Positions 1 through 6,165 of a stretch of DNA of 6,731 nt are shown here, piece after piece; positions within the stretch are counted from its first letter, which is position 1; every line of letters begins with the position of its first letter. The stretch comes from Anaerolineaceae bacterium (GTDB taxonomy: Bacteria > Planctomycetota > Phycisphaerae > FEN-1346 > JAACEH01), in NCBI GenBank assembly GCA_011682595.1, contig JAACEH010000098.1, positions 1-6,731 on the forward strand, given 5' to 3'. The notes beneath the pieces were generated by a model, which was not told the DNA's origin, ran no database searches, and was given only the letters and a program-made list of their open reading frames with translations. The position numbers were made by a program, and so were the translations under genes.

Positions 1-154
1 CAACGTCCGGCGAAAGTTGCCGGACCAGTTCCACAGCGGCCCGCCCGTCCTCGGCATCGCCGACCACCTGGAAGTCCGGCTGCTCGCCGAGCATCTTGCA
101 CAGGCCCTGCCTCATCACCCCGTGATCGTCCGCTACAAGCACCCTCGTTGCCAT
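1..154 (-). CDS. Response regulator, receiver domain (N-terminal part only)
   Basis: The first 51 residues of a two-component response regulator; the gene continues past the left edge of the window. The visible protein begins MATRVLVADDHGVMRQGL. It has the first beta strand (VLVADDH) ending in the acidic pair D9-D10 that binds the divalent metal, then helix 1, a second strand (FQVVGDAEDG) and helix 2 ending in LSPDV, which normally leads straight into the phospho-acceptor aspartate just outside the window. The 'DDHGVMRQGL...VVGDAEDG' pattern is typical of the NarL/FixJ class, whose C-terminal half is a LuxR-type helix-turn-helix DNA-binding domain; that half is not visible, so the output domain is inferred. 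The ATG at 154-152 is preceded on the minus strand by GGAGGA (166-161) six bases upstream, a strong ribosome-binding site that fixes the start. The gene is transcribed divergently from the neighbouring pseudogene. The partner kinase and the regulated genes are unknown. Confidence 0.9.
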   Translation of the reverse strand, partial: MATRVLVADDHGVMRQGLCKMLGEQPDFQVVGDAEDGRAAVELVRQLSPDV

Positions 155-200
155 ACTCCATCCTCCATAAGGAACCCGGCGGCTGCGGCCGACTCATTGC

Positions 201-229
201 AGGTTACCAGAAGCCCCGTCGCAGGACAA
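201..229 (-). promoter_or_regulatory. Weak candidate sigma-70-type promoter for the response regulator
   Basis: Read on the minus strand, TTGTCC (229-224) and TAACCT (206-201) are separated by exactly 17 bases. They match the -35 and -10 consensus at 4 of 6 and 3 of 6 positions. Transcription would start near 194, giving a leader of about 40 bases before the ATG at 154. The spacing and location are right but the -10 match is poor, so this is only a candidate. Confidence 0.25.
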
Positions 230-247
230 CAGCCGCTACGGCGTTTC

Positions 248-266
248 GGGGTGGGGTGGGGGGTGG
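248..266 (+). other. G-rich tract in the divergent intergenic region
   Basis: The plus strand carries runs of 4, 4, 6 and 2 guanines separated by single T residues. A two-tetrad or bulged G-quadruplex could form, but a canonical three-tetrad structure would need the six-G run to be split without a loop. It lies between the two divergent transcription units, upstream of the candidate promoter of the response regulator. No function is demonstrated. The rest of 155-449 holds only the two weak promoter candidates; I see no RNA gene or repeat there. Confidence 0.4.
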
Positions 267-410
267 TTAATTCCGATCCGACCGGCGACCTTGATTTCCG
301 GAAGGTCGGCCACCGCGTCCCGGCCCATGCCGCGAAGAATCCAACCTCATGACCACCATGGCATTGTGTCTCTGTTGCTGATGTGCCGCCGCAAGATCAG
401 GTGGTTCTTT

Positions 411-439
411 TTGCATTGCTATTGACTGTGGGCTATACT
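411..439 (+). promoter_or_regulatory. Candidate sigma-70-type promoter before the pseudogene
   Basis: TTGCAT (411-416) and TATACT (434-439) are separated by 17 bases. The -10 matches consensus at 5 of 6 positions, the -35 at only 3 of 6. Transcription would start near 446, just ahead of the open frame at 450 and about 40 bases before the ATG at 489. The region 401-445 is locally more A/T-rich than its surroundings, as expected for a promoter. Confidence 0.35.
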
Positions 440-449
440 TGCTTGAGAT

Positions 450-1490
450 GTGGGCCGCCGTGGTGGGCACGTCCTTGGTGCATCCCCAATGGCTCTGTTG
501 AATATTGCCGTCCCGGTCGGGTTTTCGCTGCCTGCCATGGGAAAGGGCATTCCCCCCGTCGGGGCGCACGAGATCGTTCTTGAGGTCACCGACGATGACG
601 GTTACACGGCCGGCGATTCTCTCTGGGGCCTGGTCCTGGCGCCCGGCGGGAACAGGGCGGCCGTGCAACTTGACCTCTCCGGTGGCTTCAACATGGACCT
701 CTGGCTTGGTCCCCTGGAGATGGCTGCTCTTGACGCCTATGCCGCCGGCAACCCTCCGGGTCTGAGCTTGCGGGAACTGCAGGGCGACGAGCGTGACGGC
801 CTGGGCTGGAACGCCCTGAGCACCAGTTGGCTGATCTGCGGGGATGCGCCGGCCTGGGAGGTGAGCGGAACGGAAGGGACCCCTGCGGGAGGTTATCTGT
901 CCGGCGACGATTTCGACTACTTTCTGGCCTCGGCCGTCGGCAACCCCGTTCTGCCGGGCGACTGGCTGGAGGTGGCCGACCCCGGCGACAACTGGGACGT
1001 TCGGCCCAATGCCCTGGTCGTCCAGTCCTGGCACGACACGAGCCTCTTTCAAGTCGCCGAGGCAGTGGCCGAATTGCCCGACCAGCAGAAAAGCAACTAC
1101 GTGGCCATCAATTTCGTGGTTGCCGCCCATGTCATGAGCGACCGGGCCAGGTACATGACCGAGGCGCGCCGGTTGGAGGGAAGTCGGATGACATGACCTT
1201 CCAGGTGGTCGGGGCGGGAAACAACATCTTCAGCCCTGTTGTCGAGACGGGGCCGGGCGTCTATGAAGTGGTAATGACCAGTTGACACGGCCGGCGAGAA
1301 GGTGATCAGTGTGGAAGTTGCCACCAACGCCGGTCCGGTGACCTTGGCGCGGACAAGGATGGCAACCGCCCATGACGGAGGCCCGCCGGCGATTGAGGTG
1401 GCCACAGAGGACGATCTGGATTGGGTTTACCCCAACACGACGATGATGATGCTCAACGGCGGCCACAGGATCGGCCTGACGGTGCCGTAG
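450..1490 (+). pseudogene. Frameshifted secreted/surface protein gene with PKD-like and Ig-like remnants
   Basis: A broken gene of unrecognised family. The first frame runs 450-1196 (248 codons from GTG 450, or 235 from ATG 489). At 1188-1197 the pentamer ATGAC occurs twice in tandem and the frame stops at TGA 1194. Deleting one copy joins it to the frame reading MTFQVVGAGN...GVYEVVMTS, which stops at TGA 1283. Removing one T from the TT at 1282-1283 returns to the original frame (DTAGEKVISVEVATNAG...), which ends at TAG 1488-1490. The repaired product would be about 331 residues from ATG 489. Near its N terminus, 'GAHEIVLEVTDDDGYTAGDS' resembles the last strands of a PKD domain; the rejoined part at 1188-1350 resembles a bacterial Ig-like (Big_1/invasin) domain. 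The middle, rich in D, G, W and L, is not recognised. There is no clear ribosome-binding site before GTG 450, ATG 489 or ATG 537. MALLNIAVPVGFSLPA could be a poor signal sequence. Strong G/C preference at third positions in this frame supports past coding. Sequencing errors are an alternative explanation for the two lesions. Confidence 0.7.
1188..1197 (+). repeat. Tandem 5-bp duplication (ATGAC x2) causing a frameshift
   Basis: ATGAC at 1188-1192 is followed immediately by ATGAC at 1193-1197. The first copy is in the frame of the upstream coding part and leads into TGA 1194-1196; the second opens the downstream part. Collapsing the pair gives a continuous reading LEGSRMTFQVVGAGN with no loss of residues. 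This is what a replication-slippage duplication in a coding sequence would look like. Confidence 0.75.
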
Positions 1491-1522
1491 GGAACCCGGG
1501 GACAGAGTTTGAGTTTTGGGCG

Positions 1523-1556
1523 CAGGGACTTTCGGTTGAAGGTCCCTGTGTTTTTT
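1523..1556 (+). terminator. Intrinsic (Rho-independent) terminator
   Basis: CAGGGACTTTC (1523-1533) pairs with GAAGGTCCCTG (1538-1548) around a GGTT loop, giving an 11-bp stem with one G-U wobble. It is followed by TG and six T residues (1551-1556). It lies 33 bases after the pseudogene stop at 1490 and more than 160 bases before the transporter operon, so it ends plus-strand transcription from the pseudogene and insulates the operon. The reverse direction lacks a T run, so it acts in one direction only. Confidence 0.88.
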
Positions 1557-1653
1557 CATCCAGCAGGTCGAATGAGAGGATGATCCGGAACCTTGCACTT
1601 CCTGGGGTGTTCAACGGGGCGACAAAAGTGCTTCCACTCCGGCCGACAGATGG

Positions 1654-1659
1654 TAGAAT
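1654..1659 (+). promoter_or_regulatory. Weak candidate -10 element for the transporter operon
   Basis: TAGAAT (5 of 6 to consensus) lies 59 bases before the GTG start at 1719. The best -35 at normal spacing, TTCCAC at 1632-1637 (16-base spacer), is poor. A promoter must lie between the terminator at 1523-1556 and 1719 if the operon is expressed independently, and this is the best match seen. Apart from this and the terminator, 1491-1718 shows nothing recognisable. Confidence 0.25.
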
Positions 1660-1718
1660 ACCGCGTCTCTTAGCGGCTGGCCTGGGAGTTTCATCCGTCC
1701 TTTTCGGGAGCGTCCTGA

Positions 1719-4700
1719 GTGTTACGATTCGTCGGGCGAACTGCGTTGGTTTGTGTCGGGCTGTTTGCGATGCTGCTTGTGGCCCAGTGGCGGTTGACCA
1801 AAGATGAGCGTCCGGTCGTGCGGCTTCGGCTGCAGGCGGCCGGTAGCGCTCCCGGCGGGCAGGACCGCTGGGAGTTCACGATCTGTGAGGCCGGCCTGAT
1901 GTTCCTCGACGACCGGCCCTCATCACTGGATGAACTGATGGTCCGGATCGCAAGTCGGCGGGGCCCGCTGAGCATCCTGGCCGACGATCGCCAGAACAAG
2001 TCAACCTGGCGCTTCGTGATCGACCGGAAGGGGCAGTCGGTCCTCGACGGCCAGGCGACCACCTTGGCGGAGTTCAGGGTGAAACTCGAGGAGTTTGCCC
2101 GAACCAGCAAGGTCATGCCAATTCGCCAGGTGACGGTGGCCGACGTTCTGGCGGCCAACCTGCCGCGACCGGTGTATGAGCACGTGTCGCTGCCGGGTCG
2201 CCCCTACAGGAAGATCGAAGCCGACGATCCGGACGAACCGGAGGTGGTGATCAAGGAATATCGCGGCCATCCGATGTTCGACGATCCGAAGTTGATGCCG
2301 GAGACACTCAAGGAGTATTACCCGGAAAAGCTGCCGCCGGTGGCGGACCGCCTTCCGGAGAACCCGGCGGTGCTCCGCGGCATTGAGGGGATCGGCCGCT
2401 ACAGTCGCGGCGACAAGCTGATGGTCTGGCGCCGGGCGACGCTGGACGACTACGGGAACATTAAACACAAGATCGGCTACCCGGCCCTGGTGCGTTTCGA
2501 CTGGTCGGGCCGGCTGCAACCGAACCTGGCCTGGAAGTGGGAGGTTTCGAACCAGAACCGGGTCTACACCTTCTGGCTGCGCAAGGGGTTGAAATGGTCC
2601 GACGGCCATCCGTTCACGACCGAGGACATTCTCTATGTGACCGAAGATTGCGTGGAGCTGGGGGCCAGCCGCCCGAACTGGATGCAGGAAACCGACGGCT
2701 CCAGCATGCTGTACGCCGACGACGTGTTGGATTGGCCGGCTCTGGCGGGCAGGATCTTGGAGCAGGCCCGGTCCGACAAGCCCTCGCCGGGCAGGCAGAT
2801 CTGGAAGGTCATCGACCAGGAGACAAGCGGCCGTCTGCTGCCGCTGAAGGGCCTGCTGAAGTCGATCACACCTGAAACTCCGCCTGACGAAGCGACTCGC
2901 GAGAAGATCGTCAGCAAGCTGACCTCCCTGTTCGGCCATCGCAGTTTCTACGACCCGGCTTCCTGGGAGGGGGTCGATTTCAGTTCTGAGTTGGAGGGCC
3001 TTCGCAAGAAAGGCTTCTCGGAGCTTTCGAAGAAGGAGATCGAACGTTACGAAGTCCTGCTGAGGCGGGCCGACGGGTTGAAACGTTACGATGCGATCAT
3101 GGACGAACGGCAGTGGCGGGCCGGTGATGTCACGCGGTTTAATGTGCTGATGTTCCGGGCGGCATACCGCGACTTCGTTGTGCCGGCGGTCCGCGAGCGA
3201 GTCAAGATCGAGGCGGTGCCCGACGAAACGGGCGACACCAGCTACATCCTGCGTTTCACCTTCAAGAGACCGAATTCCATCTTTCTGGAAAAGACGGCGA
3301 CCTTCATGTTCTACCTGGGCCTGTTCAATCAGCCGAAGCACTACTTCGCCAAGTGGCATATTACGGGGTCGAAGGTTCTCAACGTGATCGACATTCTGGA
3401 CTGGGAGGAATTCTGGAAGGCGGTCCGGAAACAAGCGGCCGCCGCCGGGCCGTCCCCGGGCAAGAGGCTCTGGCCGATGCTCAGCGACCCGATCAAGACC
3501 AGGCTCGAGGCTCGCCTTCCGGAGGACGATCGCAAGAAGGATCTGCAGTACAAGCAGGAGGTTGTCGACGACATCAATCGGGTTCTGAAGAGCCGCGATT
3601 TCTACGACGCTGCGGCCTGGTCCAAGGTCGATTTTGAGAGCGAACTGGCCGGCCTGTTCAAGCGGGGCTATTCCACGCTTCAGAGCAGCGACCGCCGGCG
3701 GTTTCGCCTGCTGTTGAAGCTGCAGGATTTTCTGCGCCGCGGCGTGTCTGATCTCAGCGATGAGGAGGTTTTCGAGTTCAACCTGATGATGCTGCGGTCG
3801 GCCTACGATGGTGATCCCAAGCTGGAGAAGACTGAGCGTGACGGCCGGAAGATGATCGCCGTGGACCGTGAAGACGCCCTGAACAAGCAGGCCCAATGGC
3901 GCGGCAAGCGCACCTGGTGGGCCCTCTACAGCGGGGCCCGAAAGCCCAACAAGCAGTGGAACCGGCACGTGCCGACGCTCTGTCCGTGGCGCATCGTTTC
4001 GGAGCCGGAAGACATGACGGTCATTGCCGTGCGCAACCCGTTCTATTTCAAGGTCGACGCCGAGGGCAAACAGCTTCCCTACATTGACATGATCGAGTCC
4101 GAAAAGGTCTCCCGCAAAGAAACCCGCCTGCTGAAGCTCCGCAGCGGCAACGTCGACATGCAATCGCGAAACCTGGAGTTCAGCGACTACACGGCCCTGA
4201 AACAGAATGAGGCCGAAGGCGGCTACGAGGTGCGGCTGTGGGCGAACGATTATTGCGGCGAGGTGACCTACTGGATCTGCCAGCAGAACGACGACCCCGA
4301 GTATCGCAAGTTGCAGGCCGATCCGCGGATCCGCCAGGCCTTGTCGCTGGCCCTGAACCGGCAGGAGATGATCGACGTGGTCTTTCAGGGGCTGGGCACA
4401 CCGGCCCAGTTCAGCGTGCCCGAAGGCTCGAAGTACTATAATCCCCGCCTGCGGACGGCGTTCATCAAATACGATCCCCAGCGGGCCAACAAGCTGCTTG
4501 ACGACATGGGGCTGGACAAGCGCGGCCCGGACGGCAAGCGGCTGCTGTGGTCCGGTCGGCCGTTGATGCTGGAAGTCAGCTACGAGGCGGAGCGTCCTCT
4601 GGCGGCCGTTCAGTTGGCCTGCACCTACTGGCGGGCACTGGACATCAAGATCCTGATGAAGCAGCGCAGCGGCTCGATCAAGTGGCGTTTGTACCGCATG

Positions 4701-5117
4701 GGCAAATACGACATCTGGGTGGACAAGGAGGGGGGCAGCTACTTTGGCCCGGCCGTGGCCGGCAGCTTTGCCCCGACACACCCCGCCGAGTCGGTGCAGT
4801 TCAGCGCCTGGGCGGCCTGGCTCCGCAGCGCGGGCCGCGAGGGGCTGGAGCCGCCGGAACGCATCAAGGACCTGGACTTCATGTGGCAGCAGGTCATCCG
4901 GGCCCCGACCGAGCAGGACAAGATCAAGGCCTGGATGGCCCTGACCGACCGGGCGGCCTGGGAACTGCCCGTTCTGGGTATCTCGACCAGTCCGGGCAAG
5001 GTCATTTACGTCCACAAGAATTTCAAGAACGTGCCTCGCCTGGCCCTGGCCGGCTGGATCGCCCACGAGCCGGGCAACTGCAACCCGGAGATGTTCTATA
5101 TCGAGCAGGACAAGTAA
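1719..5117 (+). CDS. ABC transporter solute-binding protein, family 5 (oligopeptide type), giant with two internal domain insertions
   Basis: Periplasmic binding protein of an oligopeptide/dipeptide-type ABC importer; it would capture the solute and deliver it to the two permeases encoded next. It has 1132 residues, against roughly 500-650 for ordinary members. The start is GTG 1719, with GGGAG at 1706-1710 eight bases upstream. Residues 4-24 form one hydrophobic segment, a signal peptide or membrane anchor; no lipobox cysteine follows it. Residues 25-215 are an N-terminal extension with a gapless internal repeat. The binding domain starts near residue 218; its hallmark is LRKGLKWSDGHPFTTEDI (287-304). 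Later blocks are FTFKRPNSIFLEK (513-525), VRNPFYFKVDAEGKQLPYID (771-790) and DPRIRQALSLALNRQEMIDV (868-887). Two related domains of about 140 residues are inserted at 336-483 and 559-696. The frame is intact. It leads the operon, with oppB 3 bp downstream. The substrate is not deducible. Confidence 0.93.
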   Translation: MLRFVGRTALVCVGLFAMLLVAQWRLTKDERPVVRLRLQAAGSAPGGQDRWEFTICEAGLMFLDDRPSSLDELMVRIASRRGPLSILADDRQNKSTWRFVIDRKGQSVLDGQATTLAEFRVKLEEFARTSKVMPIRQVTVADVLAANLPRPVYEHVSLPGRPYRKIEADDPDEPEVVIKEYRGHPMFDDPKLMPETLKEYYPEKLPPVADRLPENPAVLRGIEGIGRYSRGDKLMVWRRATLDDYGNIKHKIGYPALVRFDWSGRLQPNLAWKWEVSNQNRVYTFWLRKGLKWSDGHPFTTEDILYVTEDCVELGASRPNWMQETDGSSMLYADDVLDWPALAGRILEQARSDKPSPGRQIWKVIDQETSGRLLPLKGLLKSITPETPPDEATREKIVSKLTSLFGHRSFYDPASWEGVDFSSELEGLRKKGFSELSKKEIERYEVLLRRADGLKRYDAIMDERQWRAGDVTRFNVLMFRAAYRDFVVPAVRERVKIEAVPDETGDTSYILRFTFKRPNSIFLEKTATFMFYLGLFNQPKHYFAKWHITGSKVLNVIDILDWEEFWKAVRKQAAAAGPSPGKRLWPMLSDPIKTRLEARLPEDDRKKDLQYKQEVVDDINRVLKSRDFYDAAAWSKVDFESELAGLFKRGYSTLQSSDRRRFRLLLKLQDFLRRGVSDLSDEEVFEFNLMMLRSAYDGDPKLEKTERDGRKMIAVDREDALNKQAQWRGKRTWWALYSGARKPNKQWNRHVPTLCPWRIVSEPEDMTVIAVRNPFYFKVDAEGKQLPYIDMIESEKVSRKETRLLKLRSGNVDMQSRNLEFSDYTALKQNEAEGGYEVRLWANDYCGEVTYWICQQNDDPEYRKLQADPRIRQALSLALNRQEMIDVVFQGLGTPAQFSVPEGSKYYNPRLRTAFIKYDPQRANKLLDDMGLDKRGPDGKRLLWSGRPLMLEVSYEAERPLAAVQLACTYWRALDIKILMKQRSGSIKWRLYRMGKYDIWVDKEGGSYFGPAVAGSFAPTHPAESVQFSAWAAWLRSAGREGLEPPERIKDLDFMWQQVIRAPTEQDKIKAWMALTDRAAWELPVLGISTSPGKVIYVHKNFKNVPRLALAGWIAHEPGNCNPEMFYIEQDK
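1869..1949 (+). repeat. N-terminal protein repeat, copy 1 (residues 51-77 of the binding protein)
   Basis: Residues 51-77 start WEFTICEAGLMFLDDRPSSL and align without gaps, at an offset of 46, with residues 97-123. Nine of 27 positions are identical (W, F, I, G, L, D, L, E, V) and many others are conservative, such as R/K, I/L, S/T and L/F. The strand-'LDxxP(S/T)(S/T)L'-helix shape, followed by 'LSILADD', recalls the periplasmic domain of ExbD/TolR. That likeness is a visual impression only. Confidence 0.55.
2007..2087 (+). repeat. N-terminal protein repeat, copy 2 (residues 97-123 of the binding protein)
   Basis: Residues 97-123 start WRFVIDRKGQSVLDGQATTL, continue into a helix (AEFRVKL), and match residues 51-77 as described for copy 1. 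The repeat is at the protein level only; the DNA copies have diverged, so the duplication is old. Confidence 0.55.
2724..3167 (+). repeat. Inserted domain, copy A (residues 336-483 of the binding protein)
   Basis: A charged, apparently alpha-helical insertion of about 148 residues, placed just after the block TTEDILYVTEDCVELGA of the family 5 fold and just before the strand VKIEAVPDETGDTSYILRF. It begins with LDW (337-339), has PSPGRQIW (355-362), the core RSFYDPASWEGVDFSSELEG (408-427) and ends at FNVLMFRAAY (474-483). The same landmarks occur in the same order in copy B. I do not recognise the domain. Confidence 0.8.
3393..3806 (+). repeat. Inserted domain, copy B (residues 559-696 of the binding protein)
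   Basis: About 138 residues related to copy A: LDW (560-562), PSPGKRLW (578-585), RDFYDAAAWSKVDFESELAG (626-645) and FNLMMLRSAY (687-696). Over the 43-residue core (626-668 against 408-450) I count 21 identities with no gap. It is placed after the block QPKHYFAKWH and before the ALNKQAQW...PTLCPWRI region of the binding fold, so the two copies are separated by about 75 residues of genuine binding-protein sequence. They therefore occupy two different sites and are not one tandem insertion. Confidence 0.8.
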
Positions 5118-5120
5118 CTT

Positions 5121-6116
5121 ATGCTGATCCGCTATATCATCAAGCGAATGCTCATCGCTGTCCCGGTGTTGCTGCTCATCTCGTTCATCGTCTTCATGAT
5201 CATCCAGTTGCCGCCGGGCAGCTTCATCGAGTCCAAAGTCAACCAGATGCTGCGCGAGGGAACCTACGATCCCGAGGAACTCAGACAGCTCGAGGAACAG
5301 TACCGGTTCAAAGATCCGCTGCCGGTTCAGTACGTCCACTGGATCACCAACTTCGTTAAGGGCGACCTGGGAGATTCCTTCGAGGTCGGACGGCCCGTGA
5401 CCACAATTCTGGCCACCGTGTTGCCGGCCACCATGGCCATCAGCGCCTTTACGATTCTGTTCACCTGGTCGGTGGCCTTTCCTTTCGGGGTTATCGCCGC
5501 CGTGAAGAAGAACACGGTCTGGGACTACCTGCTGACATTCATCGGCCTGACGGCGATGGCCACCCCGGCCTTCATCGTGGCCCTGATTTTTATGGTCGTC
5601 ATGCAATGGATCGATCCTCATTTCGATCCCACGGGCCTGATCAGCAAATCGCTTCAGGACAAGCCTTGGTTCTACTGGCCGAAGATCGTCGATCTGCTGA
5701 AGCACATCTGGATTCCGGTCTGCATCCTGGGCCTGTCCGGCACGGCCGGGATGATCCGTATCCTGCGGGCCAACGTCATCGACGAGTTGAAGAAGCAGTA
5801 TGTTCTCTGCGCCCGGGCCCGCGGGCTGCACCCGGCCGTGGTCGTCCTGAGGTACCCGGTGCGGGTGGCCATCAATCCCTTGATGTCCAGCGTGGGACTG
5901 GTGCTGCCGCGGATCATCTCGGGCTCGATGATCATCTCGATCGTACTGAATCTGCCGACCCTGGGGCCCAAGGTGCTGGCCGCCCTGCAAAGCCAGGACA
6001 CCTACATGGCGGCCAGTTGCATATTCATTCAATGTATCCTGGCCATCATCGGCATCCTGATCTCCGACATCATGCTCTCGGTGGTCGATCCGAGGATCAA
6101 GTTCGGGAGCAAGTAG
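5121..6116 (+). CDS. ABC transporter permease, OppB/DppB family
   Basis: Inner-membrane channel subunit of the oligopeptide-type importer; it pairs with the OppC-type protein encoded next. Its 331 residues are normal for the family. The N terminus MLIRYIIKRMLIAVPVLLLI is the classic first helix, followed by the IVFMIIQLPPGSFI strand-loop. The periplasmic loop has the usual EELRQLEEQYRFKDPLPVQY and GDLGDSF signatures. Further membrane helices lie at about residues 101-129, 137-157, 193-213, 250-275 and 294-322. The cytoplasmic coupling (EAA) loop is around residues 223-255, with ELKKQYVLCARARGL, which would contact the ATPases. The C terminus SVVDPRIKFG is typical. The start codon lies 3 bp after the binding-protein stop. 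The nearest Shine-Dalgarno-like sequence is AGGA at 5107-5110, ten bases upstream and inside the previous gene, so translation is probably coupled. No damage is visible. The gene is OppB-like by family, but the solute is unknown, so no symbol is assigned. Confidence 0.95.
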   Translation: MLIRYIIKRMLIAVPVLLLISFIVFMIIQLPPGSFIESKVNQMLREGTYDPEELRQLEEQYRFKDPLPVQYVHWITNFVKGDLGDSFEVGRPVTTILATVLPATMAISAFTILFTWSVAFPFGVIAAVKKNTVWDYLLTFIGLTAMATPAFIVALIFMVVMQWIDPHFDPTGLISKSLQDKPWFYWPKIVDLLKHIWIPVCILGLSGTAGMIRILRANVIDELKKQYVLCARARGLHPAVVVLRYPVRVAINPLMSSVGLVLPRIISGSMIISIVLNLPTLGPKVLAALQSQDTYMAASCIFIQCILAIIGILISDIMLSVVDPRIKFGSK

Positions 6117-6124
6117 CAAGACAG

Positions 6125-6153
6125 GCACAAAGTGTCGGCCGGGCCGGCTGTGC
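6125..6153 (+). other. Candidate RNA hairpin between the two permease genes
   Basis: In the 49-bp gap between the permeases, GCACA (6125-6129) pairs with TGTGC (6149-6153). Inside, GTCGGC (6134-6139) pairs with GCCGGC (6143-6148) around a CGG loop, with a four-base bulge (6130-6133). No T run follows, so it is not a terminator. It ends 12 bases before the downstream ATG and could influence translation or RNA processing; this is inferred from base pairing alone. Confidence 0.35.
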
Positions 6154-6165
6154 TACAAGACAGTA

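Noticed and set aside
267..1130. A 287-codon open frame on the minus strand opposite the pseudogene
   Set aside because: The product is rich in G, Q, H, R and V with no recognisable motif. The plus-strand frame has protein-like composition, PKD and Ig-like segments and a matching terminator.
1180..1290. Programmed ribosomal frameshifting in the broken gene
   Set aside because: No slippery heptamer or downstream structure is visible at either joint. A 5-bp duplication and a 1-bp insertion explain the breaks better.
1491..1555. Possible continuation of the Ig-like protein after TAG 1490 (GNPGTEFEFWAQGLSVEGP in another frame)
   Set aside because: It looks Ig-like, but half of it is encoded by the terminator hairpin and no simple lesion joins it to the upstream frame. 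A coincidence or very old remnant is as likely.
1580..1807. Short plus-strand open frame (about 75 codons) before and overlapping the binding-protein start
   Set aside because: Its second half overlaps the binding-protein gene out of frame, and the AGAGG before its ATG is too close for a good ribosome-binding site. No recognisable features.
2001..6128. A 1375-codon open frame on the minus strand across the whole transporter region
   Set aside because: It is exactly antisense to two well-supported transporter genes. Its composition (rich in H, Q, R, D, G and P, no domain signature) is the shadow of GC-biased codons on the other strand.
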